Under the pieces are notes generated by a model. That model was not told where the DNA came from. It saw only the letters and a program-made list of their open reading frames with translations, and did not search any database. DNA of 45,923 nt from Clostridiales bacterium (GTDB taxonomy: Bacteria; Bacillota; Clostridia; Clostridiales; Oxobacteraceae): contig JASEJN010000022.1 in NCBI GenBank assembly GCA_030016385.1, positions 1 through 45,923 of the forward strand, in the 5' to 3' direction. The position numbers and the translations under genes were made by a program. Positions 8,091 through 15,851 of the stretch are shown here, in pieces (within the stretch, counting starts at the first letter, position 1; every line of letters begins with the position of its first letter).

Positions 8091-8119
8091 GTGCCGGAGG
8101 TAAAAATATCCTCCGGCAC
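8091..8119. terminator. Bidirectional terminator between convergent genes
   Basis: GTGCCGGAGG (8091-8100) and CCTCCGGCAC (8110-8119) form a perfect 10-bp stem. It separates the XRE gene from the small membrane-protein genes read in the opposite direction. Confidence 0.75.
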
Positions 8120-8158
8120 ATATTCCAAACCTTTTCATAAGAATACCTCCTTATATCT

Positions 8159-8496
8159 TTATCTGAAAATCAACAGCCCTGCTAAAAATGACGAAACATT
8201 TATTGCAAGAGATAGTTTAAGCATTGATTTTGAATTCCTGTCCAATGCATAAACAAAAAGTCTCCACTCGATTATCACAGCGGCTATTTCAAGGAAAATT
8301 CCAGCAGGCTTATACAAACGGTACATCCCCAGATAATAAATCAAGGCAAGTATGTAATTAAGGGCCGGGTTTGTGATAATATTGGCCAGGATTAGTGTAA
8401 TATAAAGTCTTTTATCCCTGTAACCTAAAAAAACGCAACTATGGATTCAATCATTATAGTGAGCAATAGCGCAAGTAAAAAATTATTTATTAGCAT
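8159..8496 (-). pseudogene. Small membrane protein gene with an apparent one-base frameshift
   Basis: An ATG at 8496, overlapping the end of the upstream gene by 14 nt, opens a frame reading MLINNFLLALLLTIMIES and then stops at TAG within a run of seven Ts (minus strand, around 8427-8433). With one extra T the frame continues as LGYRDKRLYITLILANII and joins the second half, which ends SLAINVSSFLAGLLIFR at 8159. The restored product would be 112 aa with three or four membrane spans. The exact codon fit points to a single missing base. That could be a sequencing error, phase variation or genuine inactivation. Function not recognised. Confidence 0.65.
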
Positions 8497-8680
8497 TTTT
8501 CTTTATGTTATTCTTAATAGTAATGAATGCCACAACACAGATTATTATCAGTCCTGCGCCTACAATGACAAAAAATAATATCGAAATAAATTTAACGGCA
8601 GGAGGTGGGGCCATGTCTGCAAAAACAACCTTTTGAAAAGCAAGACTGGCCATAAGAACAAAGGCTAAAGTCTTGAGCAT
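8483..8680 (-). CDS. Small secreted or membrane protein, start region probably frameshifted
   Basis: The 65-residue product has a signal-like N-terminus ending VFADMAPPP, then a second hydrophobic segment (FISILFFVIVGAGLIIICVVAFI) and a basic tail. The start at 8680 has no good ribosome site. A GGAGGTG does lie upstream, correctly spaced to an ATG at 8697, but that ATG is out of frame and ends after ten codons. One extra A in the run of six As at 8683-8692 would fuse MKIKKD to the protein and give a textbook signal peptide. The true gene may therefore be 8483-8697 with a one-base deletion. It overlaps the next small membrane gene, suggesting a translationally coupled pair. Confidence 0.6.
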   Translation of the reverse strand: MLKTLAFVLMASLAFQKVVFADMAPPPAVKFISILFFVIVGAGLIIICVVAFITIKNNIKKNANK

Positions 8681-8850
8681 ATCTTTTTTATTTTCATAAA
8701 CTTCACCTCCATTCTGTCGTCGGTAAACCTTCCTTAAAATGAATAATAAATTACATCATGCATCTTTAAATTCCATGTTAAATATACAATCTACATTAGT
8801 TTAATAATAGCATATTTATGCACATTATACAAAATATGTTATCTGATCGC

Positions 8851-8904
8851 TTCGATTCGTAATATGCGCTTATATTATTTATGCCTGATTTCATATTGCG
8901 AATT
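8851..8904. repeat. Short interspersed repeat family 1, copy C (short palindromic form)
   Basis: The ends ATTCGTAATATG and CATATTGCGAAT are imperfect inverted repeats of 12 bp (one mismatch). The interior TGCCTGATTTCA matches the right part of the 6568 copy. About 54 bp long, between the small membrane-protein genes and the 3' end of the pyr operon. The rest of the 8698-8964 gap shows no gene. Confidence 0.65.
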
Positions 8905-8964
8905 GAAAAACAGACCGATTTTAATTAGGGCTTTTTATGCTTGCCGATCAGTTCTAATGTCTAT

Positions 8965-9522
8965 TTACTTTAATCCTCTGCTTCCGGGTTTTACATACGG
9001 TATGCCCTGCTTGCACAGAGGGCAGTTTTCAGCGTCCCAGCTCTCAATCAAAAGCTTTACGGCACTGTATACGGGATATTCCATGGTACATGTACCCCTG
9101 TCGGCTATGCATGCAATACCTGCGACTTCCCCACCGAGTTTTCTTATGACTTTTGCTGTTTCAAGGGAAGATTTGCCGGTTGTGATTACATCCTCGCTTA
9201 TAAGCACCCTCTGGCCTTTTTCTATTTCAAATCCCCTTCTAAGGGTCATGACTCCGTTTTCACGCTCTGTGAATACAGCCTTTCTGCCAAGCTGTCTCCC
9301 AAGCTCATATGATACGATTACGCCTCCCATTGCAGGTCCTACGACGACATCAAAATCCAAATCCTCAATTTTCTTTGCAACAACGCTTAACACTTTTTCC
9401 GCCTTATCAGGATACTGCAGGAGTTTTGCGCACTGTATATACTTATCACTGTGCCTTCCGGACGATAACAGAAAATGACCCTCTAAAAGAGCTCCGCATT
9501 CTTTTAATATATCTATCACCAT
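8965..9522 (-). CDS. pyrE: Orotate phosphoribosyltransferase
   Basis: Joins orotate to PRPP to form OMP, the fifth step of UMP synthesis. 185 aa, as usual. The PRPP-binding motif [14 protein letters not shown] is intact, with the flexible loop [10 protein letters not shown] before it. A C-terminal CPLCKQG stretch is seen in some clostridial PyrE proteins. Last gene of the pyrBICFKDE operon, 4 nt after pyrD, with AGGAGGTAAAATC before its ATG. No clear terminator follows. Confidence 0.95.
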   Translation of the reverse strand: MVIDILKECGALLEGHFLLSSGRHSDKYIQCAKLLQYPDKAEKVLSVVAKKIEDLDFDVVVGPAMGGVIVSYELGRQLGRKAVFTERENGVMTLRRGFEIEKGQRVLISEDVITTGKSSLETAKVIRKLGGEVAGIACIADRGTCTMEYPVYSAVKLLIESWDAENCPLCKQGIPYVKPGSRGLK

Positions 9523-9526
9523 GATT

Positions 9527-10429
9527 TTACCTCCTGATTATTCCTCTAATTTCTTCTAAATCTTTTATGCCTTCTGTCTCCATAAAATTCCTTATACCAT
9601 CTATTAAACTTATGCAGATATCCGGTTTTATAAAATTTGCCGTCCCTACCTGTACCGCACTGGCACCTGCCATTATAAATTCTATAGCATCTTTATAATT
9701 TGCGATTCCTCCCATACCTATAACAGGCACATCGACGGCAGATGCCACTTCATAAACCATCCTTAAGGCAATCGGTTTTATGGCCGGACCCGAAAGGCCT
9801 GCCGTTACATTTTCAAATACCGGTTTTCTTTTTTTTATATCTATTGCCATAGCTTTAAACGTATTTACCAAAGATATCGCGTCAGCCCCGGCCTCGCAGC
9901 ATTTTTCAGCCATATCCGCTATATTCTCCGCATTAGGCGAAAGCTTGACTATAAGAGGTTTTTTCACGACGCCTCTCACCTTCGATACCACCTCGTATGC
10001 AACTTTGGACTTTATCCCAAATGCCATCCCCCCATGCTTCACATTCGGACATGATATATTTAGCTCAATAAACTGCACCCTTGTATTATCTAACATTTGA
10101 GCACCTTTTATATACTCATCGATGCTTTCTCCGCCCAAATTTGCTATTGCAACGGTATCAAGCTTGAGCATGAAAGGCAGCTCATATTTTATAAACTCGT
10201 CAATGCCAGGGTTTTGAAGCCCCACGCTGTTCATCACACCTGATCTGGTCTCAAAAATGCGTATGCCTCTGTTGCCTTCCCTCTTATTTAGTGTTAAGCC
10301 CTTAGATACAATCCCTCCAAGCTTCGATACGTCGAATATTTCATTGTATTCCCTGCCAAAGCCAAAGGTGCCTGATGCTGCTATAACAGGATTTTTAAAT
10401 TTCACATTGCATATTTCAACTTCCATCAT
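9527..10429 (-). CDS. pyrD: Dihydroorotate dehydrogenase B, catalytic subunit
   Basis: Oxidises dihydroorotate to orotate with FMN; class 1B enzymes pass electrons through PyrK to NAD+ and need no quinone, which suits an anaerobe. The 300-residue TIM barrel has the start [13 protein letters not shown], the class 1 catalytic-cysteine motif [19 protein letters not shown], and the phosphate loop IGMGGI. Two consecutive ATGs (10429, 10426) are possible starts; the upstream pyrK stop overlaps them as ATGATG. The overlap indicates translational coupling with pyrK. Confidence 0.95.
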   Translation of the reverse strand: MMEVEICNVKFKNPVIAASGTFGFGREYNEIFDVSKLGGIVSKGLTLNKREGNRGIRIFETRSGVMNSVGLQNPGIDEFIKYELPFMLKLDTVAIANLGGESIDEYIKGAQMLDNTRVQFIELNISCPNVKHGGMAFGIKSKVAYEVVSKVRGVVKKPLIVKLSPNAENIADMAEKCCEAGADAISLVNTFKAMAIDIKKRKPVFENVTAGLSGPAIKPIALRMVYEVASAVDVPVIGMGGIANYKDAIEFIMAGASAVQVGTANFIKPDICISLIDGIRNFMETEGIKDLEEIRGIIRR

Positions 10430-11163
10430 CCTATAATCACATCCCTGCCGTTAAATACCGGCCCATCTTTGCATACGCGCTTATTGCCATTTTTAGTTTT
10501 ACATGTGCATCCTAAGCATGCTCCCACGCCGCAGGCCATCCTTCTCTCCATGGATATAAAAATCAGAACATCGCATTTTATACACTTTTTTATGACCTTT
10601 TCCATCATTGTCCATGGACCGCAGCAAAGGACCACAGAATATTTTTTGGGATCGAATATATCTGTTATAAATCCCTTATGCCCTGCTTTTCCGCTGTCCG
10701 TTGCAAGGTATATATTGTCCACATATTCTTTGAATTTATCCACTATATAAACATCTTCCCTGAATCCTGCATAAAGATCCACCTCACATCCGACCATCTT
10801 TTTCGCAGTGTAAAGCATAGGCGTAAGTCCTATCCCGCCGGCTACCATGGCTGCTCTACCTTTTATATTACTTAAATCAAAGCCGTTTCCGAGAGGCCCC
10901 AGCATGCTTATACTATCTCCAGCCTTCATGCCGCTCAATATTTTTGTGCCCCTGCCCCTTATCTCATATAAAAACGATACGTAACCGCATCCGGCGTCGA
11001 ATACGCTTAAAGGCCTTGAAAGGAGCAGTTCTATTCCCCATGAGCGTACCATAAAAAACTGTCCCGGTATAATATCGTAATTTCCCGATACCGTCATAAT
11101 AAATATATTTTTATACACTTTTGTGTTTTTCAGTATCTTATTCGTTGCGTATACCGGCAGCAT
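10426..11163 (-). CDS. pyrK: Dihydroorotate dehydrogenase B, electron-transfer subunit
   Basis: Carries FAD and a [2Fe-2S] cluster and shuttles electrons from PyrD to NAD+. 245 aa. The N-terminal ferredoxin-reductase-like FAD domain includes [10 protein letters not shown] and the GAGIGLTP-type loop seen here as GGIGLTPML. The C-terminal cluster has Cys 211, 216, 219 and 231 in the C-x4-C-x2-C-x11-C pattern. Its start lies 26 nt inside the end of pyrF and is supported by GAGGCG seven bases upstream. It overlaps pyrD at the other end. Confidence 0.95.
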   Translation of the reverse strand: MLPVYATNKILKNTKVYKNIFIMTVSGNYDIIPGQFFMVRSWGIELLLSRPLSVFDAGCGYVSFLYEIRGRGTKILSGMKAGDSISMLGPLGNGFDLSNIKGRAAMVAGGIGLTPMLYTAKKMVGCEVDLYAGFREDVYIVDKFKEYVDNIYLATDSGKAGHKGFITDIFDPKKYSVVLCCGPWTMMEKVIKKCIKCDVLIFISMERRMACGVGACLGCTCKTKNGNKRVCKDGPVFNGRDVIIG

Positions 11164-12013
11164 TCCAGATCGCCTCCCTCATTTCAATGACTTCGTCCCT
11201 TGCATACATATCAAACTTTTTTTCACCGTCTTCGTGTTTTTTATATGAAAGGAGTATACCTCTTGATGAATTCACAATCCCGCCATTGCCGCCTCTGAGG
11301 TATACGGCTACATCCCCTGCGGTGCCTCCTTGCGCTCCATAACCCGGTATGAGCATAAACATATCCCCAAAATCTCTCCTCAAGGCGGCACCCTCGTCTA
11401 CATGCGTACAGCCTATTACACCGCCTATGGAGCTGTAACCGCATTTCCCTTTATAATATGAAGCGATTTTACATACTTTATCCGCGACATGCCTGTATAC
11501 CTTTATTCCTCTTTTATCCTCCATATACTGTATATCAAAAGCGCCCTTATTGGATGTCCTGACAAGTATGAAAATTCCCTTTTCAAAATCCCTGACATAA
11601 TCCAGATATGGTTCCAGGCTGTCAAACCCCATATAAGGGCTGAGGGTTACAAAATCGCTTTCAAAATCTCCCGTAAAATGTGCCTTTGCATACATCCTTG
11701 CCGTATTTGCTATGTCTCCCCTTTTAATATCCGCAATAGATATACATCCACAATTTTTTATATACTTCAAAGTTCTCTTATAGGCTAAAAGTCCCGCAAG
11801 CCCTAAAGCTTCATAATAAGCTATCTGCACCTTGAAGCATGCACATACATCAGATACGGCATCTATTATCCTTTTATTAAAATCAAACAGCCCGTCTTCT
11901 AAATTATCATGTTCCTTTAAAAAACAATTTGGTATATACTCCGGGGATGTATCAAGCCCAACGCAGACGTTTCCTTTGTTTTTTACGCTCTCATAGAGCC
12001 TGTCTATTATCAT
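11138..12013 (-). CDS. pyrF: Orotidine 5'-phosphate decarboxylase
   Basis: Converts OMP to UMP, the last step of the pathway. 291 aa, longer than the B. subtilis type and matching the long subfamily common in clostridia and actinobacteria. The catalytic Lys-Asp motif reads DIKRGDIANTARMYAKAHF. CVGLDTSPE near the N-terminus and the C-terminal phosphate loop MLIPGYGAQGG fit the family. It overlaps pyrC by 23 nt upstream and pyrK by 26 nt downstream, so translation is likely coupled throughout. Confidence 0.94.
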   Translation of the reverse strand: MIIDRLYESVKNKGNVCVGLDTSPEYIPNCFLKEHDNLEDGLFDFNKRIIDAVSDVCACFKVQIAYYEALGLAGLLAYKRTLKYIKNCGCISIADIKRGDIANTARMYAKAHFTGDFESDFVTLSPYMGFDSLEPYLDYVRDFEKGIFILVRTSNKGAFDIQYMEDKRGIKVYRHVADKVCKIASYYKGKCGYSSIGGVIGCTHVDEGAALRRDFGDMFMLIPGYGAQGGTAGDVAVYLRGGNGGIVNSSRGILLSYKKHEDGEKKFDMYARDEVIEMREAIWNAAGIRNE

Positions 12014-13187
12014 ATATGACCCTCCCGCCTTTTACAGTCATCAATACTTTCCCGTAAAACTCCATACCATCAAATGGAGTATTTTTACCCTTGGATTCAA
12101 AATTTTTTGCATCGACTTTTATCTTTTTATTTAAATCGACTAAAACCAGATCCCCATCATATCCTATTTTAATCTCGCCCTTATTCAGCTTTAAAATCCT
12201 CGCCGGATTTTTAGACATAATTTCAGAAAGCCTACTAAGAGATATGTTCCCCTCATGAACAAGCTTCGTAAAGCATACGCAAAATGCTGTCTCTAAACCT
12301 GATATGCCTCTTGCACCATTTCTTTTGTCCTCCATAGTGTGGGGGGCATGATCTGTGGAAATCACATCCACAAATCCATCTTTTATAGACTCGATCAAAA
12401 ATTTTACATCCGTTGCATCCCTTAATGGAGGATTTACTTTATAATCGACGCTGTTATCCAGACTTATATGATGAGGCGTAACTTCACAGGTTACCGGAAC
12501 GCCTCTTTTTTTCGCATCCATTATACTCTTCATGGCTTCCTTTGTGCTTACATGAGCAATATGCAGAGGACAAAGGGTATATTCCGAAAGGACTATATCC
12601 CTTATGGTCATTATGTTTTCCGATAGCCTCGCGTCATACTTTGCAATACTTTCATCTTCTTCATGGGTCATAACGATGATACCCATATCTTTTGCCTTGA
12701 CCATGGCTTTATACATTATATCGATGCTCAAAACGCCTTTCCCGTCATCTGAAATTATCTTTACACCTTTATCTATTTTTTCAAGGTGGCTTATATCATT
12801 TCCCTCCATGTTTTTCGTTATGGATATACTCTGATAAACATCGATAAGACCCGCCTCATCCGCTTTATTTTTAACATATTCGACAATTTCCATGCTGCTG
12901 CATGGGGGATCCGTATTTGCCATAAGATTGACGGCCGTATAGCCGCCTGCCGCAGCAGCACGGCTTCCGGACAGTATATCTTCTTTATAAGTTTGGCCCG
13001 GATCCCTGAAGTGGCTGTGCAAATCCACGAACGCAGGCAAAATGGTAAGACCTTTTCCATCGATAACGGAACAATCCTTCGAAAGGCTTTTCCCTATTTC
13101 ATCTATCTTTCCATTTCTTATATATACGTCACCTTCAAAATCCTGGCTACTGTCGACAACCCTTGCGCCTTTAACCAATAATTCCAT
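11991..13187 (-). CDS. pyrC: Dihydroorotase
   Basis: Cyclises carbamoyl-aspartate to dihydroorotate. The 398-residue amidohydrolase has the metal-binding HSHFRDPGQTYKED (His 57 and 59), the further metal histidines in MTHEE and LHIAHVST, and the catalytic STDHAPH. It belongs to the class I Zn-dependent dihydroorotases. Three bases separate it from the pyrI stop. Ribosome site GGAGGTATAGCCG. Confidence 0.95.
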   Translation of the reverse strand: MELLVKGARVVDSSQDFEGDVYIRNGKIDEIGKSLSKDCSVIDGKGLTILPAFVDLHSHFRDPGQTYKEDILSGSRAAAAGGYTAVNLMANTDPPCSSMEIVEYVKNKADEAGLIDVYQSISITKNMEGNDISHLEKIDKGVKIISDDGKGVLSIDIMYKAMVKAKDMGIIVMTHEEDESIAKYDARLSENIMTIRDIVLSEYTLCPLHIAHVSTKEAMKSIMDAKKRGVPVTCEVTPHHISLDNSVDYKVNPPLRDATDVKFLIESIKDGFVDVISTDHAPHTMEDKRNGARGISGLETAFCVCFTKLVHEGNISLSRLSEIMSKNPARILKLNKGEIKIGYDGDLVLVDLNKKIKVDAKNFESKGKNTPFDGMEFYGKVLMTVKGGRVIYDNRQAL

Positions 13188-13190
13188 CGG

Positions 13191-13622
13191 CTATACCTCC
13201 GATAAAGCATACACTTCATCGCAATACTTGCACCTGTATTCCGCTTTGTCCTCATCCACAAGATAAAAAATATGCGGCAAATACTTTTCAATAGATGTAA
13301 CACATCTTGGATTTTTACATTTTATAATATTTTCGACTCTTTCCGGAAGCTTGAGCTTGATTTTTTTCTTTATAATACCGCCATCTATTATATTTATCGT
13401 GATATCAGGCGAGATAAGCCCGAGCATCGTGTAATCCATATCTATAGCATTTTCGATTTTAATCATGTCCTTTTTGCCAAGCTTGTTGCTGTTTGCATTC
13501 ATTATAAGGGCCACTGTAAAATCAGCTTTGTCAAGGCCCATATAGTTAAATATCTTGACTCCAAGTCCTGCTTTTATGTGATCTATTACTATACCCCTTG
13601 TTATCCCATCGATCTTTAACAT
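13191..13622 (-). CDS. pyrI: Aspartate carbamoyltransferase regulatory subunit
   Basis: Binds nucleotide effectors and, through a zinc site, the PyrB catalytic trimers. 143 aa. The allosteric domain occupies roughly residues 1-95. The zinc domain has Cys 102, 107, 131 and 134 (CKNPRC and CKYC). Its presence implies a feedback-controlled dodecameric ATCase as in enteric bacteria, in addition to the RNA-level control upstream. Start and pyrB stop share one base (TAATG). Confidence 0.95.
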   Translation of the reverse strand: MLKIDGITRGIVIDHIKAGLGVKIFNYMGLDKADFTVALIMNANSNKLGKKDMIKIENAIDMDYTMLGLISPDITINIIDGGIIKKKIKLKLPERVENIIKCKNPRCVTSIEKYLPHIFYLVDEDKAEYRCKYCDEVYALSEV

Positions 13623-14548
13623 TATCTATCGACCCCCAGCAATTTTGATATTAAAGCCATCCTCACATACATTCCAAACTTTGCCTGTCTGAAATAGCAT
13701 GCCCGTTTATCACCATCAACTTCATATGCGATCTCATTCACTCTCGGCAGCGGATGCAGCACTATCATATCATCCCTTGCCTGCCTCATCTTTTCGCTGT
13801 CCAGTATATAGCTGTCCTTCAGCCTTAAATAGTCTTCTTCATTGAAAAATCTTTCCCTCTGAACTCTCGTCATATATAGTATGTCTAACTTGCCTATTAC
13901 ATCTTCGAGATTTTGGACTTCTTCGAATTCTATATTGTTTTTCTCGAGTATTCCTTTTTTAATATAATCCGGAACCTTAAGCTCCTCAGGTGATATGAGT
14001 ATGAATTTATTGTTTTCGTATCTTGACATGGCTTTTATGAGTGAATGGACTGTACGCCCGAATTTTAGATCTCCGCAGAGGCCTATCGTATGGTTTGATA
14101 GTGTTCCTTTTATATTTCTTATAGTCAGAAGATCAGTTAACGTTTGAGTCGGATGCTGATGACCGCCGTCGCCTGCATTTATGACCGGTATGTTTGAATA
14201 CATGGCGGCAACCCTCGGCGCCCCTTCTTTGGGATTCCTCATAGCCGCGATATCCGCATAGCACCCGACAACCCTTATGGTGTCCGCAATGCTTTCGCCT
14301 TTTGAAACCGAGCTCGAATTCGCTTCCGAAAAACCTATCACCCTGCCTCCAAGCCTGAGCATGGCAGCTTCAAAGCTGAATCTCGTCCTTGTACTGGGTT
14401 CATAGAAAAGCGTGGCAAGTATCTTTCCGTCGCAGATATGCAAATATCTTTCAGGATCTTTTATTATTCTGTCCGCGAACCTGAATACTTCCTCCATTTC
14501 ATCAACCGTAAAATCCATCGGATCGATTAAATGTCTTCCTTTTAACAT
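13622..14548 (-). CDS. pyrB: Aspartate carbamoyltransferase catalytic subunit
   Basis: Condenses carbamoyl phosphate with aspartate, the committed step of pyrimidine synthesis. 308 aa. The carbamoyl-phosphate loop [10 protein letters not shown] is at residues 51-60, and the [11 protein letters not shown] and HPLPRVNEI blocks are intact. First gene of the operon. AAAAGGAGGAAAAGT precedes the ATG. carAB and pyrR are not in this window. Confidence 0.96.
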   Translation of the reverse strand: MLKGRHLIDPMDFTVDEMEEVFRFADRIIKDPERYLHICDGKILATLFYEPSTRTRFSFEAAMLRLGGRVIGFSEANSSSVSKGESIADTIRVVGCYADIAAMRNPKEGAPRVAAMYSNIPVINAGDGGHQHPTQTLTDLLTIRNIKGTLSNHTIGLCGDLKFGRTVHSLIKAMSRYENNKFILISPEELKVPDYIKKGILEKNNIEFEEVQNLEDVIGKLDILYMTRVQRERFFNEEDYLRLKDSYILDSEKMRQARDDMIVLHPLPRVNEIAYEVDGDKRACYFRQAKFGMYVRMALISKLLGVDR

Positions 14549-14630
14549 ACTTTTCCTCCTTTTAGACTCTCAGGTCTACATTAAAGGTTCTAAAAATTTT
14601 TTGTATATAACCTGTAAGCAGCTCCGGGCA

Positions 14631-14659
14631 TAAAAAATGCCTTCCTCTCGGGAAGGCAT
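14631..14659 (-). terminator. pyr operon attenuator terminator
   Basis: On the minus strand ATGCCTTCC pairs with GGAAGGCAT (14637-14659), followed by TTTTTT-A (14631-14636): a strong intrinsic terminator about 80 nt before pyrB. Its left arm CCTTCCC can instead pair with GGGAAGG in the PyrR site upstream, giving the alternative antiterminator. This is the known B. subtilis pyr logic. Confidence 0.88.
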
Positions 14660-14680
14660 ACTAATACACTTAGATACTTC

Positions 14681-14715
14681 AACCTTCCCGGTCTCACAGA
14701 ACCAGCTTAAAGGTA
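14681..14715 (-). promoter_or_regulatory. PyrR-binding loop (anti-antiterminator)
   Basis: On the minus strand the element reads ACCTTTAA, a short arm, TTCTGTGAGACC, then GGGAAGGTT. The arms CCTT/AAGG and the loop CTGTGAGAC resemble the conserved PyrR recognition hairpin. With UMP or UTP bound, PyrR would hold this hairpin and let the terminator form. PyrR itself must be encoded elsewhere. Confidence 0.8.
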
Positions 14716-14723
14716 TTTTTATT

Positions 14724-14752
14724 ATGATAGCATAAACTTTATGCTAAGTCAA
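14724..14752 (-). promoter_or_regulatory. pyr promoter with a perfect palindrome in its spacer
   Basis: TTGACT (14747-14752) and TATCAT (14724-14729) on the minus strand are 17 nt apart; the start is predicted near 14717, directly before the PyrR loop. The spacer contains TAGCATAAA-C-TTTATGCTA (14728-14746), a perfect 9-1-9 palindrome that looks like a repressor site. The remaining leader and the stretch 14753-14850 show no gene. Confidence 0.65.
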
Positions 14753-14850
14753 TGGTCAAAAAATATGTCTCTTAAGATTTTACACCTCTAAAAATTTCAA
14801 AATAATAAGCATCATATCATCAAAATATCAATTGATTATCCAAAATTCAT

Positions 14851-15222
14851 TTATTTTATCATCGTTTTCAACTTTTTTACTATTTCCTGTACCTCTTCTT
14901 CTTTTGAATTTTTCTCAACTTCCTTTGGCGAAAGTACAAGCGCAATCACATTTGAATGTGTAATAAAGCAAACCTGAACATATGCATAATCACCTATCCG
15001 ATCATAAAGCCTTCCGGAACTTATCGTCCCTTTGAAAACAGTATCGGAACTGTTAGCCACATAACCAACCGTGCCAATATAGGGAAGTTCCACACGTATC
15101 GCTTCATCATCATATTCGTTTTGGGGCTCTTTTACAATTTTTAGTATACGTCCAATCTCAAACGGTACTTTGTCATAATAATGATTCAACCCTGTAATCG
15201 TAATAAAATAATTCTCTCTCAT
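14851..15222 (-). CDS. Stand-alone HIRAN-domain protein
   Basis: 123 aa, almost entirely one HIRAN domain: FITITGLNHYYDKVPFEIGRILKIVKEPQNEYDDEAIRVELP followed by GTVGYVANS and a charged C-terminal helix. HIRAN domains in the helicase HLTF bind the 3' end of single-stranded DNA; in bacteria they are common as isolated small proteins of uncertain role. The conserved block KEPxNxYDxxAI is intact. AAAGGGGGAG precedes the ATG. It is not in an operon with the SNF2 gene about 3 kb to the right; hcp and its regulator lie between. Confidence 0.85.
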   Translation of the reverse strand: MRENYFITITGLNHYYDKVPFEIGRILKIVKEPQNEYDDEAIRVELPYIGTVGYVANSSDTVFKGTISSGRLYDRIGDYAYVQVCFITHSNVIALVLSPKEVEKNSKEEEVQEIVKKLKTMIK

Positions 15223-15280
15223 TCATGACTCCCCCTTTGCGGCATTATTATTTCTCTTATATCACTATATAATCATAATA

Positions 15281-15805
15281 TTATATTTTTAGCAATAGTT
15301 TTATGTAATCCGTAATCTTTTTTGATAATTCATCTTTGGAATAATAATCAAGCAGCCATGTTCCACCTAATATATTCAGGTACATAATTACTTCATGGAT
15401 TATCAAAGAAATCATCATATGTATATTTATCTATCAAATTATGGAAATAGGATTGGTTATTAGTGAGCGTTTACGCACATGTGCAAAAAAATAATGGACA
15501 TATATATTCCTTCTTGAATTCTATAAATGGAGAAGTATTTCCAAAACATTCATATACCCATCGATTGTCTTACAATGAATAATTATGTATATTTTCCTCA
15601 AATATTTCACTTAATGTTTTTAATGAATCTCTTGATAGAAAATACAACTTCACTAAATATCATCTTCTTCATCACAGTTTAAATTCAAAATATCCTGAAA
15701 CGCATGTCTTACAGGGGAATCCAATACTTCCTGCGCCAATTCAAAATATGTCTTTCTTTCTAAAAGTTCTTTGTCCAAAATAAACTGTTTAATATCTTGC
15801 TTCAT
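15281..15805 (-). pseudogene. Probable degraded gene of unknown family
   Basis: No intact gene fills 15223-15851, but protein-like pieces occur in order on the minus strand in different frames. First comes a 50-codon frame from an ATG at 15805 (MKQDIKQFILDKELLERK). Next is SRDSLKTLSEIFEENIHNYS, then WVYECFGNTSPFIEFKKEYI, then LNILGGTWLLDYYSKDEL with a terminal TAA near 15281. The pieces are separated by stops and frame changes. This suggests one decayed gene. The last piece faintly recalls the C-terminal helices of TetR regulators, but I do not claim that. The only start sits just beyond the hcp terminator. Confidence 0.35.
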
Positions 15806-15846
15806 TATAAAAAAGAATCCCCCACCTCAGCGTTAGCAGGTGGGGG
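15806..15846 (-). terminator. Terminator of hcp
   Basis: CCCCCACCT (15819-15827) and AGGTGGGGG (15838-15846) form a GC-rich stem. On the minus strand ATTCTTTTTTAT follows at 15806-15817, a clear T tract. It begins within 10 nt of the hcp stop. Confidence 0.88.
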
Positions 15847-15851
15847 AGGGT

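Noticed and set aside
7491..8138. A 215-codon minus-strand frame opposite the XRE gene
   Set aside because: Its Ser-Pro-Glu-Pro repeats are only the complement of the GSGD repeats.
8864..9478. A 204-codon plus-strand frame
   Set aside because: It is antisense to pyrE, has no ribosome site, and its protein is not family-like.
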